From: Ga0077555 sp964500805
Lineage (GTDB): Bacteria; Pseudomonadota; Alphaproteobacteria; Rhizobiales; Hyphomicrobiaceae
Reading direction: 5' to 3'
DNA length: 64,000 bases
NCBI GenBank assembly: GCA_964500805.1
Contig: CAZCQH010000033.1
Span: 1-64,000 of the forward strand
Part shown: positions 17,434-26,537 of the stretch, in pieces
Layout: each line of letters starts with the position of its first letter
Numbering within the stretch: position 1 is the stretch's first letter
Translations under genes and position numbers: made by a program
Notes under the pieces: generated by a model
The model's input: the letters and a program-made list of their open reading frames with translations, nothing else
Database searches by the model: none
What the model was told of the DNA's origin: nothing

Positions 17434-18162
17434 TCAGGCGGCACGCTGGACACTCCCATCGTTGTCAAGACGACCGTCCCGCAAATGAAAGATCCGGTCG
17501 AAGCGGTCGAAGATCTTCTCGTCATGGGTAACGGCGATGATTGCCGCCTGCTGCTCCACAGCAAGCTTGCGCAAAAGGTCCATGACGATGCCTGCGCGCT
17601 TGGAATCGAGTGCTGCCGTCGGCTCGTCGGCGAGAATAATGCGCGGCCGATTGGCAAGCGCGCGTGCAATGGCAACACGCTGCGCTTCGCCGCCCGAAAG
17701 CTTGGCTGGAAAGGCGGACTTGCGATGCCCAACCTCAAGATAGTCCAACAGCTCGACCGCGCGCTCCCGGCATTCGGCCGGCTCATACCCCGCCAACTGA
17801 AGCACGATGGCTACGTTGTCGGTCGCATCGAGGAACGGAAGCAGGTTGTGAAACTGGAAGATGAAGCCGATCTTGTCGAGCCGCAGCTTGCGCAGGTCTG
17901 TACGCAGCCAACGATTGTCATAGACGACGTCGCCATCGAGGCGCATCCAGCCCTCTGAGGGATCGAGAATACAGCCGATGACATTGAGCAACGTCGTCTT
18001 GCCTGAGCCTGACGGGCCGAGGAGAGCAACAACTTCGCCTGGGAAAACGTCCAGCCGCACATCGCGCAAGGCATCGACACGGGTGTCGCCTTCACCGAAG
18101 TGCTTGGATATGCCTCGCACAGAAACGAGTGGCTCGCGTGGGGTAGAGGGCACAGCGTGCAT
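17434..18162 (-). CDS. ABC transporter ATP-binding protein, LolD/MacB-like
   Basis: This 242-residue ATPase pairs with the FtsX-like permease and HlyD-type adaptor encoded just upstream. It has Walker A GPSGSGKTT, signature LSGGEAQR, Walker B RIILADEPTAALD and H-loop VTHDE. The ATG at 18162 has a GGAGG site five bases upstream and begins two bases after the permease stop. The arrangement adaptor-permease-ATPase resembles DevBCA or MacAB-type exporters that push substrates through the periplasm. The substrate is not predictable. It is the last gene of the operon. Confidence 0.9.
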   Translation of the reverse strand: MHAVPSTPREPLVSVRGISKHFGEGDTRVDALRDVRLDVFPGEVVALLGPSGSGKTTLLNVIGCILDPSEGWMRLDGDVVYDNRWLRTDLRKLRLDKIGFIFQFHNLLPFLDATDNVAIVLQLAGYEPAECRERAVELLDYLEVGHRKSAFPAKLSGGEAQRVAIARALANRPRIILADEPTAALDSKRAGIVMDLLRKLAVEQQAAIIAVTHDEKIFDRFDRIFHLRDGRLDNDGSVQRAA

Positions 18163-18163
18163 T

Positions 18164-19297
18164 CTATCCTCCAAGCGCAGTTGCGGGATCGACTCGCATC
18201 GCTGCACGGACGCCCAGGCCGCTCGACACGAGGCAGACGACGAAGACGATGCCGGCGAGGATCAGCGCATTGTCCGGCTCGAGTATGACCCGGCGCGGGA
18301 AGTAGTCCTTGATCGCCATGATCAACAGGGCGCCGGAGAGAAAGCCGGTGAACCCAAGCGCCAATGCCTGCTGGACGATCATGCCAACGATCGTCCGGTT
18401 CGGCGCACCTATGAGCTTCAATGTCGCGATCTGCCGGATTTTCTCCATGGTCATAGTGTAGATGATGAGCGCGATGATCACTGCCGAGACCAGCAGGAGA
18501 ATAGTCGTGAACATACCGATCTGGCGGCGTGCGCGATCGACAACGGATTGCGTGAGTATCGCCTCCTGCTCTGCCTGAGTCATCGCGGAGAGGTGCTTCC
18601 AGCGTCGCGCTTCCTCAGCCACGCGTGCCGCCGGCACATTTGCATGTACGCGGGCAATTACAGCGTTGATCGTGTCGCGGCTGGCGGCGCCACTTCCGCG
18701 GGCGATTTGTACGCGAGCGGCGGGTGGTGCCAAATCGAACTGCAACTTCTGTGAGTCGAGCAGCGAAATAAAGACCACGGGGTCGCCGCCCGAGGCGACT
18801 TGATCCTCCGTAAGACCGACGACATGAAAACGACTGCGGCCGAGATCGATCCGGTCACCTAGGGCGAGCCCCGTACGGCGATCCGCAATCAGCTCGTAGT
18901 GGCTTTGCGCCATACCTCGACCGTCGACGATCCGGCCAGGCCCGCCAGGGCGTCCGGGCTCGTGGCCGATAACATAGAGTCGGAGCTTGCGATCTGCATG
19001 TGCCGCCTCCACCGACTGGTAGGTAACCGAACCCGCAGACGTCACACCTGTCAGACGTGCAATCGCTTCACGCGTGTCGCCCGGTATACGCGAGGCCTCG
19101 GCAAACGGTCCGCGCGTTCCTGCTTCTACCACCCAGAGATCGACCGAAGGACTGCGAACCACGGATAGGGCCTCGACGACCAGGCCGCGATAGATGCCGA
19201 TCATGGCCAGAACGACACCAAGCAACAAGCCGAGGCCGACGCATGTCAAAATGAATCGGAACAGGTTGTGACGCACATCGCGCCAAGCAAGGTTCAT
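18164..19297 (-). CDS. FtsX-like ABC transporter permease
   Basis: This 377-residue permease has an N-terminal membrane helix (ILTCVGLGLLLGVVLAMIG), a large periplasmic domain (about residues 45-260), and three C-terminal helices, the four-helix MacB/FtsX topology. The C-terminal region IRQIATLKLIGAPNRTIVGM is the family coupling segment. Its stop is next to the ATPase start and its own start overlaps the adaptor stop by four bases. DevC-like or MacB-like exporters share this layout. Transported substrate unknown. Confidence 0.87.
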   Translation of the reverse strand: MNLAWRDVRHNLFRFILTCVGLGLLLGVVLAMIGIYRGLVVEALSVVRSPSVDLWVVEAGTRGPFAEASRIPGDTREAIARLTGVTSAGSVTYQSVEAAHADRKLRLYVIGHEPGRPGGPGRIVDGRGMAQSHYELIADRRTGLALGDRIDLGRSRFHVVGLTEDQVASGGDPVVFISLLDSQKLQFDLAPPAARVQIARGSGAASRDTINAVIARVHANVPAARVAEEARRWKHLSAMTQAEQEAILTQSVVDRARRQIGMFTTILLLVSAVIIALIIYTMTMEKIRQIATLKLIGAPNRTIVGMIVQQALALGFTGFLSGALLIMAIKDYFPRRVILEPDNALILAGIVFVVCLVSSGLGVRAAMRVDPATALGG

Positions 19298-20514
19298 GGT
19301 GCGCCTTCCGTCATGACACGAGCGGCGCGACCCTCACGTATGCCCTTCGGCTCACTCACCAGGAGTTGAACGCCTTCGGGCAAAGCCTCGGCGACAGCGA
19401 CCCGTCCGTCGAGCGTGCGGGCACCGAATTTGACGGTCCGCTGCTGGAGGCGGCCCTTCTCGATCGTCCATACTCTGCCCGAGGCACCGTCGAATCCGCG
19501 GATGGCGTGCTCGGGAACGAGCAGCGCCCGATCGAGAACACCGGTGGTGATGAACACCTCGATTTGCTCGCCGAGATGTACGCTCTCCGGGCATTGCTCA
19601 CACTTGAGATAAACGCGTCGCTCCTCGCTGACCCGATCGCTCTCGATGCCAATGCGCGTGACGCGGGCCCGGAGCACGTCTTGCGGGCGCGAGCGGAGCT
19701 TGACCTCGGAAGGCTGACCCAGACGGACCTCGCCGGCCCGTCCTTCGTCGATATAGGCAAGCGCCCACACGCTTGTCGGATCGATCAGTGTGAATAACGT
19801 TTCTCCCGCCTTGAGCACGGCACCAAGCTCCCGGTGACGTTTGACAACGAGAGCATCATAGGGGGCTGCCAGCTCATGGTGCTCGAGCAGAACCTTTTCG
19901 AACGCGTGCTGCGACCGGGCGTCCTCGAGGTGCGCTTTCGCGACGAGAATATTGGCTTCTGCCGAGGCCACATCAGCGCGTGCGACGGCCTCCTCCTTCT
20001 CGGCCTCGGCCGCCGCTTCGGCGGAGGTCACCTGCCGGCCAAGCAACGCCTGCCGACGGCGATTGACGGCTTCCTTTTGCGCCAGGATCGCCCTCGACTT
20101 CGCAATGGCCGCTTCGGCGGCAGCCAGCGCCGCCTCGGCATTGGCGACTCCGGCCTTGGCCTTGGCGGCCTTCGCCTCCTGCTCGGCACTATGCAGCCGG
20201 GCCAGAACCTTGCCCTTCGGGACCCGGTCGCCGTGGTCTGCATGAAGCTCGGCCAGCGCAGCTCCGACCTCGAAGCCGATGTCGGAAAGGATCTGTGCCT
20301 CCACGGTACCCAGTCCATAAACCTTGACTGGCACATCTCGCTCGGGGCGCGCCACCTGTACGGCGACCGGCCGGAAACTGTTGACTGCAAACACAGCGCC
20401 CGCGAGCACGATCGCAGCTATGGCCAGCCCCCCGAGCTTTGCCCTGCGAGACCAAGCCGAGGGTGCCATACGCCACACCGGAGTTGTCGCCAACTTCTGC
20501 ATTGCCTTCCACAC
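19294..20514 (-). CDS. HlyD-family periplasmic adaptor
   Basis: This 406-residue membrane fusion protein has a signal anchor (residues 25-47), a lipoyl/barrel-sandwich pair interrupted by a long Ala/Glu-rich coiled-coil hairpin (about 115-225), and a beta-barrel region ending in a C-terminal domain with RVMTEGAP. Two cysteines in KCEQCPES near residue 307 are unusual for the family. The GTG at 20514 gives the longest form. An ATG at 20502 is an alternative, so the start is uncertain. It overlaps the permease start by four bases. A FixK/FNR box lies 48 bases upstream, suggesting oxygen-dependent expression. Confidence 0.87.
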   Translation of the reverse strand: MWKAMQKLATTPVWRMAPSAWSRRAKLGGLAIAAIVLAGAVFAVNSFRPVAVQVARPERDVPVKVYGLGTVEAQILSDIGFEVGAALAELHADHGDRVPKGKVLARLHSAEQEAKAAKAKAGVANAEAALAAAEAAIAKSRAILAQKEAVNRRRQALLGRQVTSAEAAAEAEKEEAVARADVASAEANILVAKAHLEDARSQHAFEKVLLEHHELAAPYDALVVKRHRELGAVLKAGETLFTLIDPTSVWALAYIDEGRAGEVRLGQPSEVKLRSRPQDVLRARVTRIGIESDRVSEERRVYLKCEQCPESVHLGEQIEVFITTGVLDRALLVPEHAIRGFDGASGRVWTIEKGRLQQRTVKFGARTLDGRVAVAEALPEGVQLLVSEPKGIREGRAARVMTEGAP

Positions 20515-20561
20515 GCGCCGTAGCTAGAGCGGCACTAAGCATGCCAATTGCCCAGTTGCAC

Positions 20562-20575
20562 TTGATAGGGATCAA
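20562..20575. promoter_or_regulatory. FixK/FNR-type box
   Basis: TTGAT-AGGG-ATCAA is a perfect match to the FNR/FixK consensus TTGAT-N4-ATCAA. It lies between two divergent operons, 48 bases before the HlyD-like start and 107 bases before the MlaE-like start. It could activate or repress either. Assignment is by motif alone. Confidence 0.7.
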
Positions 20576-20681
20576 GGTCGTGAGGCTGGCAAAGCGCAAT
20601 CGGAGAAGGCGCATGAGAGCCTTATCGTTTAGCCGAATGCAGCGTCGCGGAAAACACGATGGCTCATGACTGCTGCTGGCC

Positions 20682-21827
20682 GTGGGAGGGATCTTGAGCG
20701 ACGCCGAATTGACGGTTGCGATCGATTCACGCGGGACGGTGCTCTCGGCGCGCGGTGCTTGGACTGCACAGCGCAGCGAGACGATCGAGCGCCTTTGGAA
20801 GAGCGTGTCGCCGGCTCTTGACGTCGCGAGGCCTGTCCGCATCGACGCATCGGGCATTGCAGAGCTTGACACTTATGGCGCGTGCCTGATCGGAGAGATC
20901 CGTGAGCATTTGCAGCGCTCCGGTCGTTCAACAAGCGTCGAAGGTCTCGATGACCGGTTCATACCGCTCGTCCGGGCTGTCGACAAGTCCAGCGGCCGAA
21001 GCTCCCTGCCACCGGACCAGATGACAAGGCTCACCGATTGGATCGTCGCCATCGGGCGCGCTGTAGGTGAGGCCGCTCTCGACCTCCGTCACTTTGCCGT
21101 ACTGCTCGGTCAAGTCGCCTACGCGCTGGCTCTGGCAATCTGCAAGCCGACGGCATTTCGGATGACGTCGACGGTGCATCAGATCGACCGCGTTGCCTGG
21201 CAAGCGGTTCCGATCATCGTGCTCATGACGTTCCTGATCGGCTGCATCATTGCGCAGCAGGGCTTTTTCCATTTCCGCAAGTTCGGTGCGGATCAGTATG
21301 TCGTCGACATGATCGGAATCCTGATCCTGCGCGAGATCGGTGTTCTGCTTGTCGCCATCATGGTGGCGGGCAGATCGGGGAGCTCTTACACGGCGGAACT
21401 CGGATCGATGAAGATGCGCGAAGAGATCGATGCCATCCGCACGATGGGACTCGATCCGATCTCCGTCCTCGTGCTGCCGAGAGTTCTGGCGCTCGTGCTC
21501 GCCTTGCCAGCGCTCACGCTGATCGGCTCGATTTCGGCGCTCTATGGCGGAGGCCTCGTTGCCTGGTTCTATGGCGACATGACTCCCGACATCTACATCG
21601 CGCGTCTGCAAGAGGCGCTGTCGATTGACCATTTCATGGTCGGCATGCTGAAGGCGCCGTTCATGGCGCTGGTGATCGGCATCGTGGCGGCAACGGAGGG
21701 GCTCGCCGTGCGCGGCAGCGCCGAATCCCTCGGCCTCAAGACGACAGCATCGGTGGTCAAGTCGATTTTCCTGGTCATCGTCCTTGACGGGTTGTTTGCC
21801 ATTTATTTCGCAGCGATCGGGATGTAG
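20682..21827 (+). CDS. MlaE-type lipid ABC permease with N-terminal STAS domain
   Basis: The 381-residue product has a STAS-like N-terminus (about residues 8-95, with IDASGIAELDTYGACLIGEI) and then the MlaE/YrbE permease core: FLIGCIIAQQGF, the signature EIGVLLVAIMVAGRSGSSYTA, and MREEIDAIRTMGLDP. This family forms lipid transporters in complex with MlaF ATPases and MCE proteins, here encoded immediately downstream. The GTG at 20682 and a TTG at 20694 are both possible starts. A GGGAGGG lies between them and fits neither well. A FixK/FNR-like box precedes the operon. Substrate is inferred to be phospholipid or another hydrophobic compound. Confidence 0.87.
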   Translation: MGGILSDAELTVAIDSRGTVLSARGAWTAQRSETIERLWKSVSPALDVARPVRIDASGIAELDTYGACLIGEIREHLQRSGRSTSVEGLDDRFIPLVRAVDKSSGRSSLPPDQMTRLTDWIVAIGRAVGEAALDLRHFAVLLGQVAYALALAICKPTAFRMTSTVHQIDRVAWQAVPIIVLMTFLIGCIIAQQGFFHFRKFGADQYVVDMIGILILREIGVLLVAIMVAGRSGSSYTAELGSMKMREEIDAIRTMGLDPISVLVLPRVLALVLALPALTLIGSISALYGGGLVAWFYGDMTPDIYIARLQEALSIDHFMVGMLKAPFMALVIGIVAATEGLAVRGSAESLGLKTTASVVKSIFLVIVLDGLFAIYFAAIGM

Positions 21828-21831
21828 CGCC

Positions 21832-22632
21832 ATGCCGGCCAAAGCCGACTCGATCGCTATTCGCGTCCGCGATATCGTCGTCGGCTTCGACGAGCGGATC
21901 GTTCTCGATCATCTCAATCTTGACGTCCGCGCCGGCGAGATCCTGGGTTTTGTCGGCGGCTCGGGAAGCGGCAAATCTGTGCTGCTCCGAACGATCATAG
22001 GGTTGATCCCGAAACGGGCGGGCTCGATCGAAGTGCTGGGCCACGATCGAGATACAGAGAGCGAGGACGCTTGGCGCTCGGTCGAACGGCAATGGGGGAT
22101 TCTCTTCCAGCACGGCGCCCTGTTCTCCTCACTGACGGCACTTCAGAACGTGCAGTTCCCGATGCGCGAGCATCTCCATGTGTCACAGGCGCTCATGGAC
22201 GAGGTCGCGCTGACCAAGCTGGCCATGGTCGGGTTGTCGGCAAACGATGCGCGCAAGCTTCCATCTCAACTTTCCGGGGGCATGACGAAGCGGGTTGCGC
22301 TGGCTCGGGCGCTCGCTCTCGATCCTGGCATTCTCTTCCTGGATGAGCCCACATCCGGCCTCGATCCCATCTCGGCAGGCGATTTGGACGTCCTGATCAC
22401 GACACTCAAGCGCACGTTGGGGCTCACGGTGTTCATGGTGACGCACGATCTCGAGAGCTTGCATTCGATATGCGATCGGATTGCAGTTCTGGTCGATGGC
22501 CGCGTCGTGGCTATCGGCCAGATGGACGACATGCTGAAGTCCGAACATCCTTGGGTGAAAGCCTATTTCAAAGGCCGAAGAGCCGAGCAGCTCTTGACCC
22601 GCCTCCAGATTCCCTCGCGCGGAGATCGATGA
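21832..22632 (+). CDS. MlaF-type ABC transporter ATPase
   Basis: This 266-residue ATPase shows Walker A GGSGSGKS, signature LSGGMTKR, Walker B ILFLDEPTSGLDPISAGDLD and H-loop VTHDLES. The signature LSGGM-x-KR and the GLDP-I-SAG segment are typical of Mla/Ttg2-type ATPases. The ATG at 21832 follows the permease stop by four bases, and the stop is one base before the MCE gene start, confirming the operon. It energises the MlaE-type permease encoded upstream. Confidence 0.92.
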   Translation: MPAKADSIAIRVRDIVVGFDERIVLDHLNLDVRAGEILGFVGGSGSGKSVLLRTIIGLIPKRAGSIEVLGHDRDTESEDAWRSVERQWGILFQHGALFSSLTALQNVQFPMREHLHVSQALMDEVALTKLAMVGLSANDARKLPSQLSGGMTKRVALARALALDPGILFLDEPTSGLDPISAGDLDVLITTLKRTLGLTVFMVTHDLESLHSICDRIAVLVDGRVVAIGQMDDMLKSEHPWVKAYFKGRRAEQLLTRLQIPSRGDR

Positions 22633-22633
22633 C

Positions 22634-23755
22634 ATGGAAGTCAGAGCGCGATACTTGCTGATAGGCCTGTTCACGATTGCGGTGATCGGCCTCGGATTCG
22701 GCTTCGTCTATTGGCTTCATTCCGGCGGTGGCCTCGGCCAGAGAACCGTCTATCGCATCCGCTACGATGGAACGGTCTCGGGACTGATCAAAGGCTCGGC
22801 GGTTTTGTTCAACGGCATTCGCGTCGGTGAGGTGACCGCGATGTCGCTCGATCCCAAGAACCCGTCGCAGGTGATGGTCGACGTCGCGATTGAGGCCAAA
22901 GCACCTGTCCGAGCCGACACGCTCGCTGGCATCGATTTCCAAGGACTTACGGGCGCACCTATCGTGACCCTCGCGGGAGGATCGGCCCAGCTCCCGTTGC
23001 TCACCCCGACGGGCGGTTCGATCCCCGTGCTCCAGGCGGAGAAAAATGCCGGTCAGGGAATGACGCAGGCCGCACGAGATCTCATGCGCAACATCGACCG
23101 CGTGGTGAATGAGAACGCAACGCCGCTGCGCAATCTCATTGCCAATGCCGATCAGTTCGCCGCAGCATTGGCGCGCAACTCGGATCGCGTCGACGGCCTG
23201 ATGAGCGGCCTCGAACGGCTGACTGGCGGAGGCACGAAACCAGTCTCCAAGGTCTACGACCTGTCCCCAGCGCGCCAGTTTCCGGCGATCGATAAGCTTC
23301 CGACCGCACAGCTTCTTGTCGCGGAAGCAACGACACTCAGCGTCTTCGACACTGACAAGATCGTCATCAACGGAGGTGGTTCTGCCGCCAAACCGGTCGC
23401 CGACCAGGCCCAGTGGCCTGATCTGCTGCCCAAGGTCGTCCAGGCGCGCCTCATCCAAAGCTTCGAGAACGCGACGTATGCCGGGGCCATTGGCCGAGCC
23501 CCTGACGGCTTCAAGACGGAGTTCCAACTTTCGATCGACATCCGCAAATTCTACGTCTCGGCGGAGACAGGCGCCGACGTGGAACTCGCCGCGAAGCTCT
23601 TCAGTTCAGATCAGCGCATGGTCGGAGCGCGCGTCTTTCGCTCGAGCACGCCAATCGCAAGCCTTGAGGGAGCTGCCGCGGCCGCCGGACTGAGCAAGGC
23701 ATTCGAGCAGGTCTCGGCGGAAGTCGTCACGTGGACCTTGCGCGCCATGGAGTGA
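22634..23755 (+). CDS. MCE (MlaD) protein fused to an auxiliary lipoprotein-type domain
   Basis: This 373-residue protein is a fusion. Residues 1-150 form an N-terminal membrane anchor (ARYLLIGLFTIAVIGLGFGF) plus an MCE/MlaD domain with GSAVLFNGIRVGEV and the GLTGAP loop. A helical linker follows (about 150-200). Residues from 205 (KVYDLSPARQFPAI) resemble the ABC transport auxiliary lipoprotein family (PqiC/LptO-like), normally a separate outer-membrane lipoprotein gene. Fusing the two would tether the periplasmic bridge in one chain. No lipobox is seen at the junction. The gene belongs to the Mla-like operon and starts one base after the ATPase stop. Confidence 0.85.
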   Translation: MEVRARYLLIGLFTIAVIGLGFGFVYWLHSGGGLGQRTVYRIRYDGTVSGLIKGSAVLFNGIRVGEVTAMSLDPKNPSQVMVDVAIEAKAPVRADTLAGIDFQGLTGAPIVTLAGGSAQLPLLTPTGGSIPVLQAEKNAGQGMTQAARDLMRNIDRVVNENATPLRNLIANADQFAAALARNSDRVDGLMSGLERLTGGGTKPVSKVYDLSPARQFPAIDKLPTAQLLVAEATTLSVFDTDKIVINGGGSAAKPVADQAQWPDLLPKVVQARLIQSFENATYAGAIGRAPDGFKTEFQLSIDIRKFYVSAETGADVELAAKLFSSDQRMVGARVFRSSTPIASLEGAAAAAGLSKAFEQVSAEVVTWTLRAME

Positions 23756-23798
23756 CCCCCCGCGCGCAAGCGCAATTGCACACAAAGGAGCACGCGCC

Positions 23799-24287
23799 AT
23801 GATCAAATCGCATCTAGAAGCCCGCCTTGGCGGGTTAGCGGCGGCGATCGCATTGCTGGCGTTGGCGCCAACCGCCGCAGTCGCCCAGTCGTCCGCAGTC
23901 TCCGCGTTGATTGGCACGTGGAGCGGCAGCGGACGCATCTCGTACACCGATGGCTCATCAGAGGCGATCCGCTGCACGGCCTACAATACGGGAGGGGGAA
24001 CCGAGCTGCGTCTCGCAATCCAATGCCGGAGCGAGAAGAACCCTATTCACATTCGCAGTCAATTACGCGTCGACGGGGGGCGCGTCTCCGGGAACTGGGA
24101 GGAGCGAACGTTCAATGCATCTGGCTCGGCCAGCGGACGTGCCGGTTCGGGGAGCATGGCGCTCGCGGTCTCGGGCGGCGGCTTCGACGGCTCGATGAGC
24201 GTTTCGTACGGCGGATCATCCCTCAGGATCAACATCACGACTCAGGGCATCGCCATGAGCCGCGCGTCGATGAACCTCAGCCGATAG
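23799..24287 (+). CDS. Secreted hypothetical protein
   Basis: This 162-residue protein has a signal peptide (residues 1-30, ending AAVAQS) and no recognised family. The mature part contains LIGTWSGSGRISYTDGS followed by a Gly/Ser-rich C-terminus (SGSASGRAGSGS), which suggests a small beta-barrel or repetitive beta sheet. It begins 43 bases after the Mla-like operon, in the same direction. An AAGGAG site precedes the ATG. It may be a periplasmic partner of the lipid transporter, but that rests on proximity alone. Confidence 0.68.
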   Translation: MIKSHLEARLGGLAAAIALLALAPTAAVAQSSAVSALIGTWSGSGRISYTDGSSEAIRCTAYNTGGGTELRLAIQCRSEKNPIHIRSQLRVDGGRVSGNWEERTFNASGSASGRAGSGSMALAVSGGGFDGSMSVSYGGSSLRINITTQGIAMSRASMNLSR

Positions 24288-24420
24288 TGCGCGTGGCGCT
24301 CGGGCCCTTGCTGGCGGAGGCCTCCTGGGTCGACTTTCACTCGCCGTTCCTACCTTCGAGCGAATGGCACGGCCGAGCACCTTTTCCGGCGAGCTCCAAA
24401 CCAAGACGTTCACACATATT

Positions 24421-24440
24421 CAGCTAACAAGCTGCTTTTT
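24421..24440 (+). terminator. Weak terminator-like hairpin
   Basis: CAGCT (24421-24425) and AGCTG (24430-24434) can pair across AACA, and the hairpin is followed by CTTTTT. The stem is only five base pairs and lies about 130 bases after the preceding gene, so support is modest. Confidence 0.32.
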
Positions 24441-24516
24441 AAATTCTATCTAGCCTTGACTCTCATCTGTCTTCGACCTGACAGTGCCCGATTACGCAGA
24501 CTTTTGGAGAAATTCT

Positions 24517-26142
24517 ATGCCCCACACTTTTGTTGCTCTGCGAGGACTTACGCTCGCAACCCTCACGACCCTGACCGTTTCATTCGTTTCAGGCGCCTTG
24601 GCGCACACACCGCCGGTCGACCTGAAGCGCCTCGGCAAGGTCGACTTCAAGGTCGATTGCAACGCCGCCGCGCAGACCGAGTTCAACCGCGCGATGGCGC
24701 TCTATCACTCGTTCGCCTGGCCCGATGCAACGGCTGCGTTCGACTCCGTGCTGAAGGCCGATCCCACCTGCGGCATGGCACACTGGGGAAAGGCCATCAC
24801 GACGCTCGACAATCCGTTCATCTGGCCGGCGAACCTTCCCGCCCAGAAGCTCAATGACATCGGCGGCATGCTGGAGGCAGCGAAGAAGGCAGGCCTCAAG
24901 ACCGATCGCGAGAAAGGCTACGTGGCAGCCGTCGAGACCTTCATCAAGGATCACGACAAGCTCAATCATCGCACGCGCCTCGAGTCGTTCGACCAGGCAA
25001 TGCAGAAGCACGCCGCGGCCAATCCGAAGGACGCCGAAGCAACGATCTTCTCTGCCCTCGTCACATCGGCAAACTTCGATCCGGCCGACAAAACCTACAA
25101 GAACCAGCTCGCTGCGGCGAAACGGCTAGAACCACTGTTCAAAGCCATGCCTAAGCATCCGGGCGTCGCGCACTACCTGATCCACAGCTACGACTATCCG
25201 CCGATCGCCAAGCACGGCCTCAACGCGGCCAAGCTCTATGCCAAGATCGCGCCCGATGCGACGCACGCGCTGCACATGCCGTCGCACATCTTCACGCGGC
25301 TTGGCGCGTGGCAGGACTCGATTGACGCCAACCGTGCATCGGCCAAGGCGGCGACCGACAAGGTCTTCGATAGCCATCATGCCAGCGACTACCTGGTCTA
25401 TGCGCACCTGCAGCTTGCGCAAGACAAGGCGGCGCAGGCGGCGATGAAAGAGTCGATTGCTAAGCCGCCTGTCGATCATTTCGGCTCGGCTTTCGCATAT
25501 GCCGCGATGCCGGCGCGCATGGCTCTCGAGCGCAGCGACTGGAAAGATGCAGCCAATCTCGCCTTGTCGCCCGGGGGCGATTATCCCTGGAAGAAGTATC
25601 CGCACGCGGAAGCGTTGAATGCGTTCGCCAAGGGTATTGGCCACGCGCGGCTCGGCGATGCCGCCAAGGCACGCGAGCAGCATGCGCGTCTGGTGAAACT
25701 CTCGGAACAGACCAAGGAGCTGAAGCTGGCGTACTGGGTCGAGCAAATCGCCATTCAGGCTGACGTCGTCGAGGGACTCGCGCTTTGCGCCGAGAACAAA
25801 ATCGACGCCTGCATCGAAGCGCTTCGCAAGGCCGCCACACGCGAGGACGCGACAGAGAAACATGCGGTCGTGCCCGGCCCGATGCTGCCGGCCCGCGAAG
25901 TGCTTGCCGAGATGCTGCTTGGCACCGCCAAGAAGCCGGTCGATGCGCTGAAGGAGTACGAGGCCGTGCTGCAGAAGGAGCCGAACCGGTATCGCGCGGT
26001 ATCGGGGGCGATGTCGGCTGCCAAGGAAAGCGGCGACAAGCGCAAGGCCCAAGCCATGGCCCGTCAGCTCATGAAGCTCGGCGCCAAGGCTGACCCCGGA
26101 CGCCAGTCGCTGACCCAGGCGAAGCAGCTCGCCAGCCGTTGA
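24517..26142 (+). CDS. TPR-repeat periplasmic protein
   Basis: This 541-residue protein starts with a signal peptide (about residues 1-29, ending SGALAHT). It then has a series of helical repeats of the TPR type, for example AQTEFNRAMALYHSFAWPDA, where the family's paired helices recur. A hallmark is the motif HYLIHSYDYPP near residue 233, and HALHMPSHIFTRLG near residue 260, shared with a group of proteobacterial TPR proteins of unknown function that often contain His pairs. GGAGAA precedes the ATG at 24517. No direct role can be assigned. Metal binding by the conserved His residues is possible. Confidence 0.8.
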   Translation: MPHTFVALRGLTLATLTTLTVSFVSGALAHTPPVDLKRLGKVDFKVDCNAAAQTEFNRAMALYHSFAWPDATAAFDSVLKADPTCGMAHWGKAITTLDNPFIWPANLPAQKLNDIGGMLEAAKKAGLKTDREKGYVAAVETFIKDHDKLNHRTRLESFDQAMQKHAAANPKDAEATIFSALVTSANFDPADKTYKNQLAAAKRLEPLFKAMPKHPGVAHYLIHSYDYPPIAKHGLNAAKLYAKIAPDATHALHMPSHIFTRLGAWQDSIDANRASAKAATDKVFDSHHASDYLVYAHLQLAQDKAAQAAMKESIAKPPVDHFGSAFAYAAMPARMALERSDWKDAANLALSPGGDYPWKKYPHAEALNAFAKGIGHARLGDAAKAREQHARLVKLSEQTKELKLAYWVEQIAIQADVVEGLALCAENKIDACIEALRKAATREDATEKHAVVPGPMLPAREVLAEMLLGTAKKPVDALKEYEAVLQKEPNRYRAVSGAMSAAKESGDKRKAQAMARQLMKLGAKADPGRQSLTQAKQLASR

Positions 26143-26537
26143 CGCGCGCTTCGGCATACGTCCAGGGGGCCGTGCGACCACGCGAGGTGGCGCGGCGCCG
26201 GCCCGTTTGGGTGATCTCGGCTAACGAGCGGCATCTCCGGCGCGGCCGCCGACGGTGGGCGTTAACCAATTAAGATTGGGCGCGTCCGGAGTGGCCGACT
26301 TTCATGGGGAAATTTGAGCCCAGAACGTTTTGGCTATCCCCCTCCCAGGACGCGCGACACCCCACTCAGCGGTCACGTACGGCCGCTGCAGGGGCCTTAT
26401 TCGGGGGTGGAGCGAAAAACCACCTGGTCGAGAGGGATGGAAGCTCGACATGTAGGCTCAACTCGGCGGACCGGACGCTGTCAATGAGAGTTGCATCTGC
26501 CGTCCACAGCACCGCGGACCTATCGGAGCACACCACC
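26143..26537. other. Intergenic region between two TPR genes
   Basis: These 395 bases contain no supported gene, RNA or strong terminator. The preceding and following genes both encode TPR proteins in the same direction, so a promoter for the second is expected here. Confidence 0.4.
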
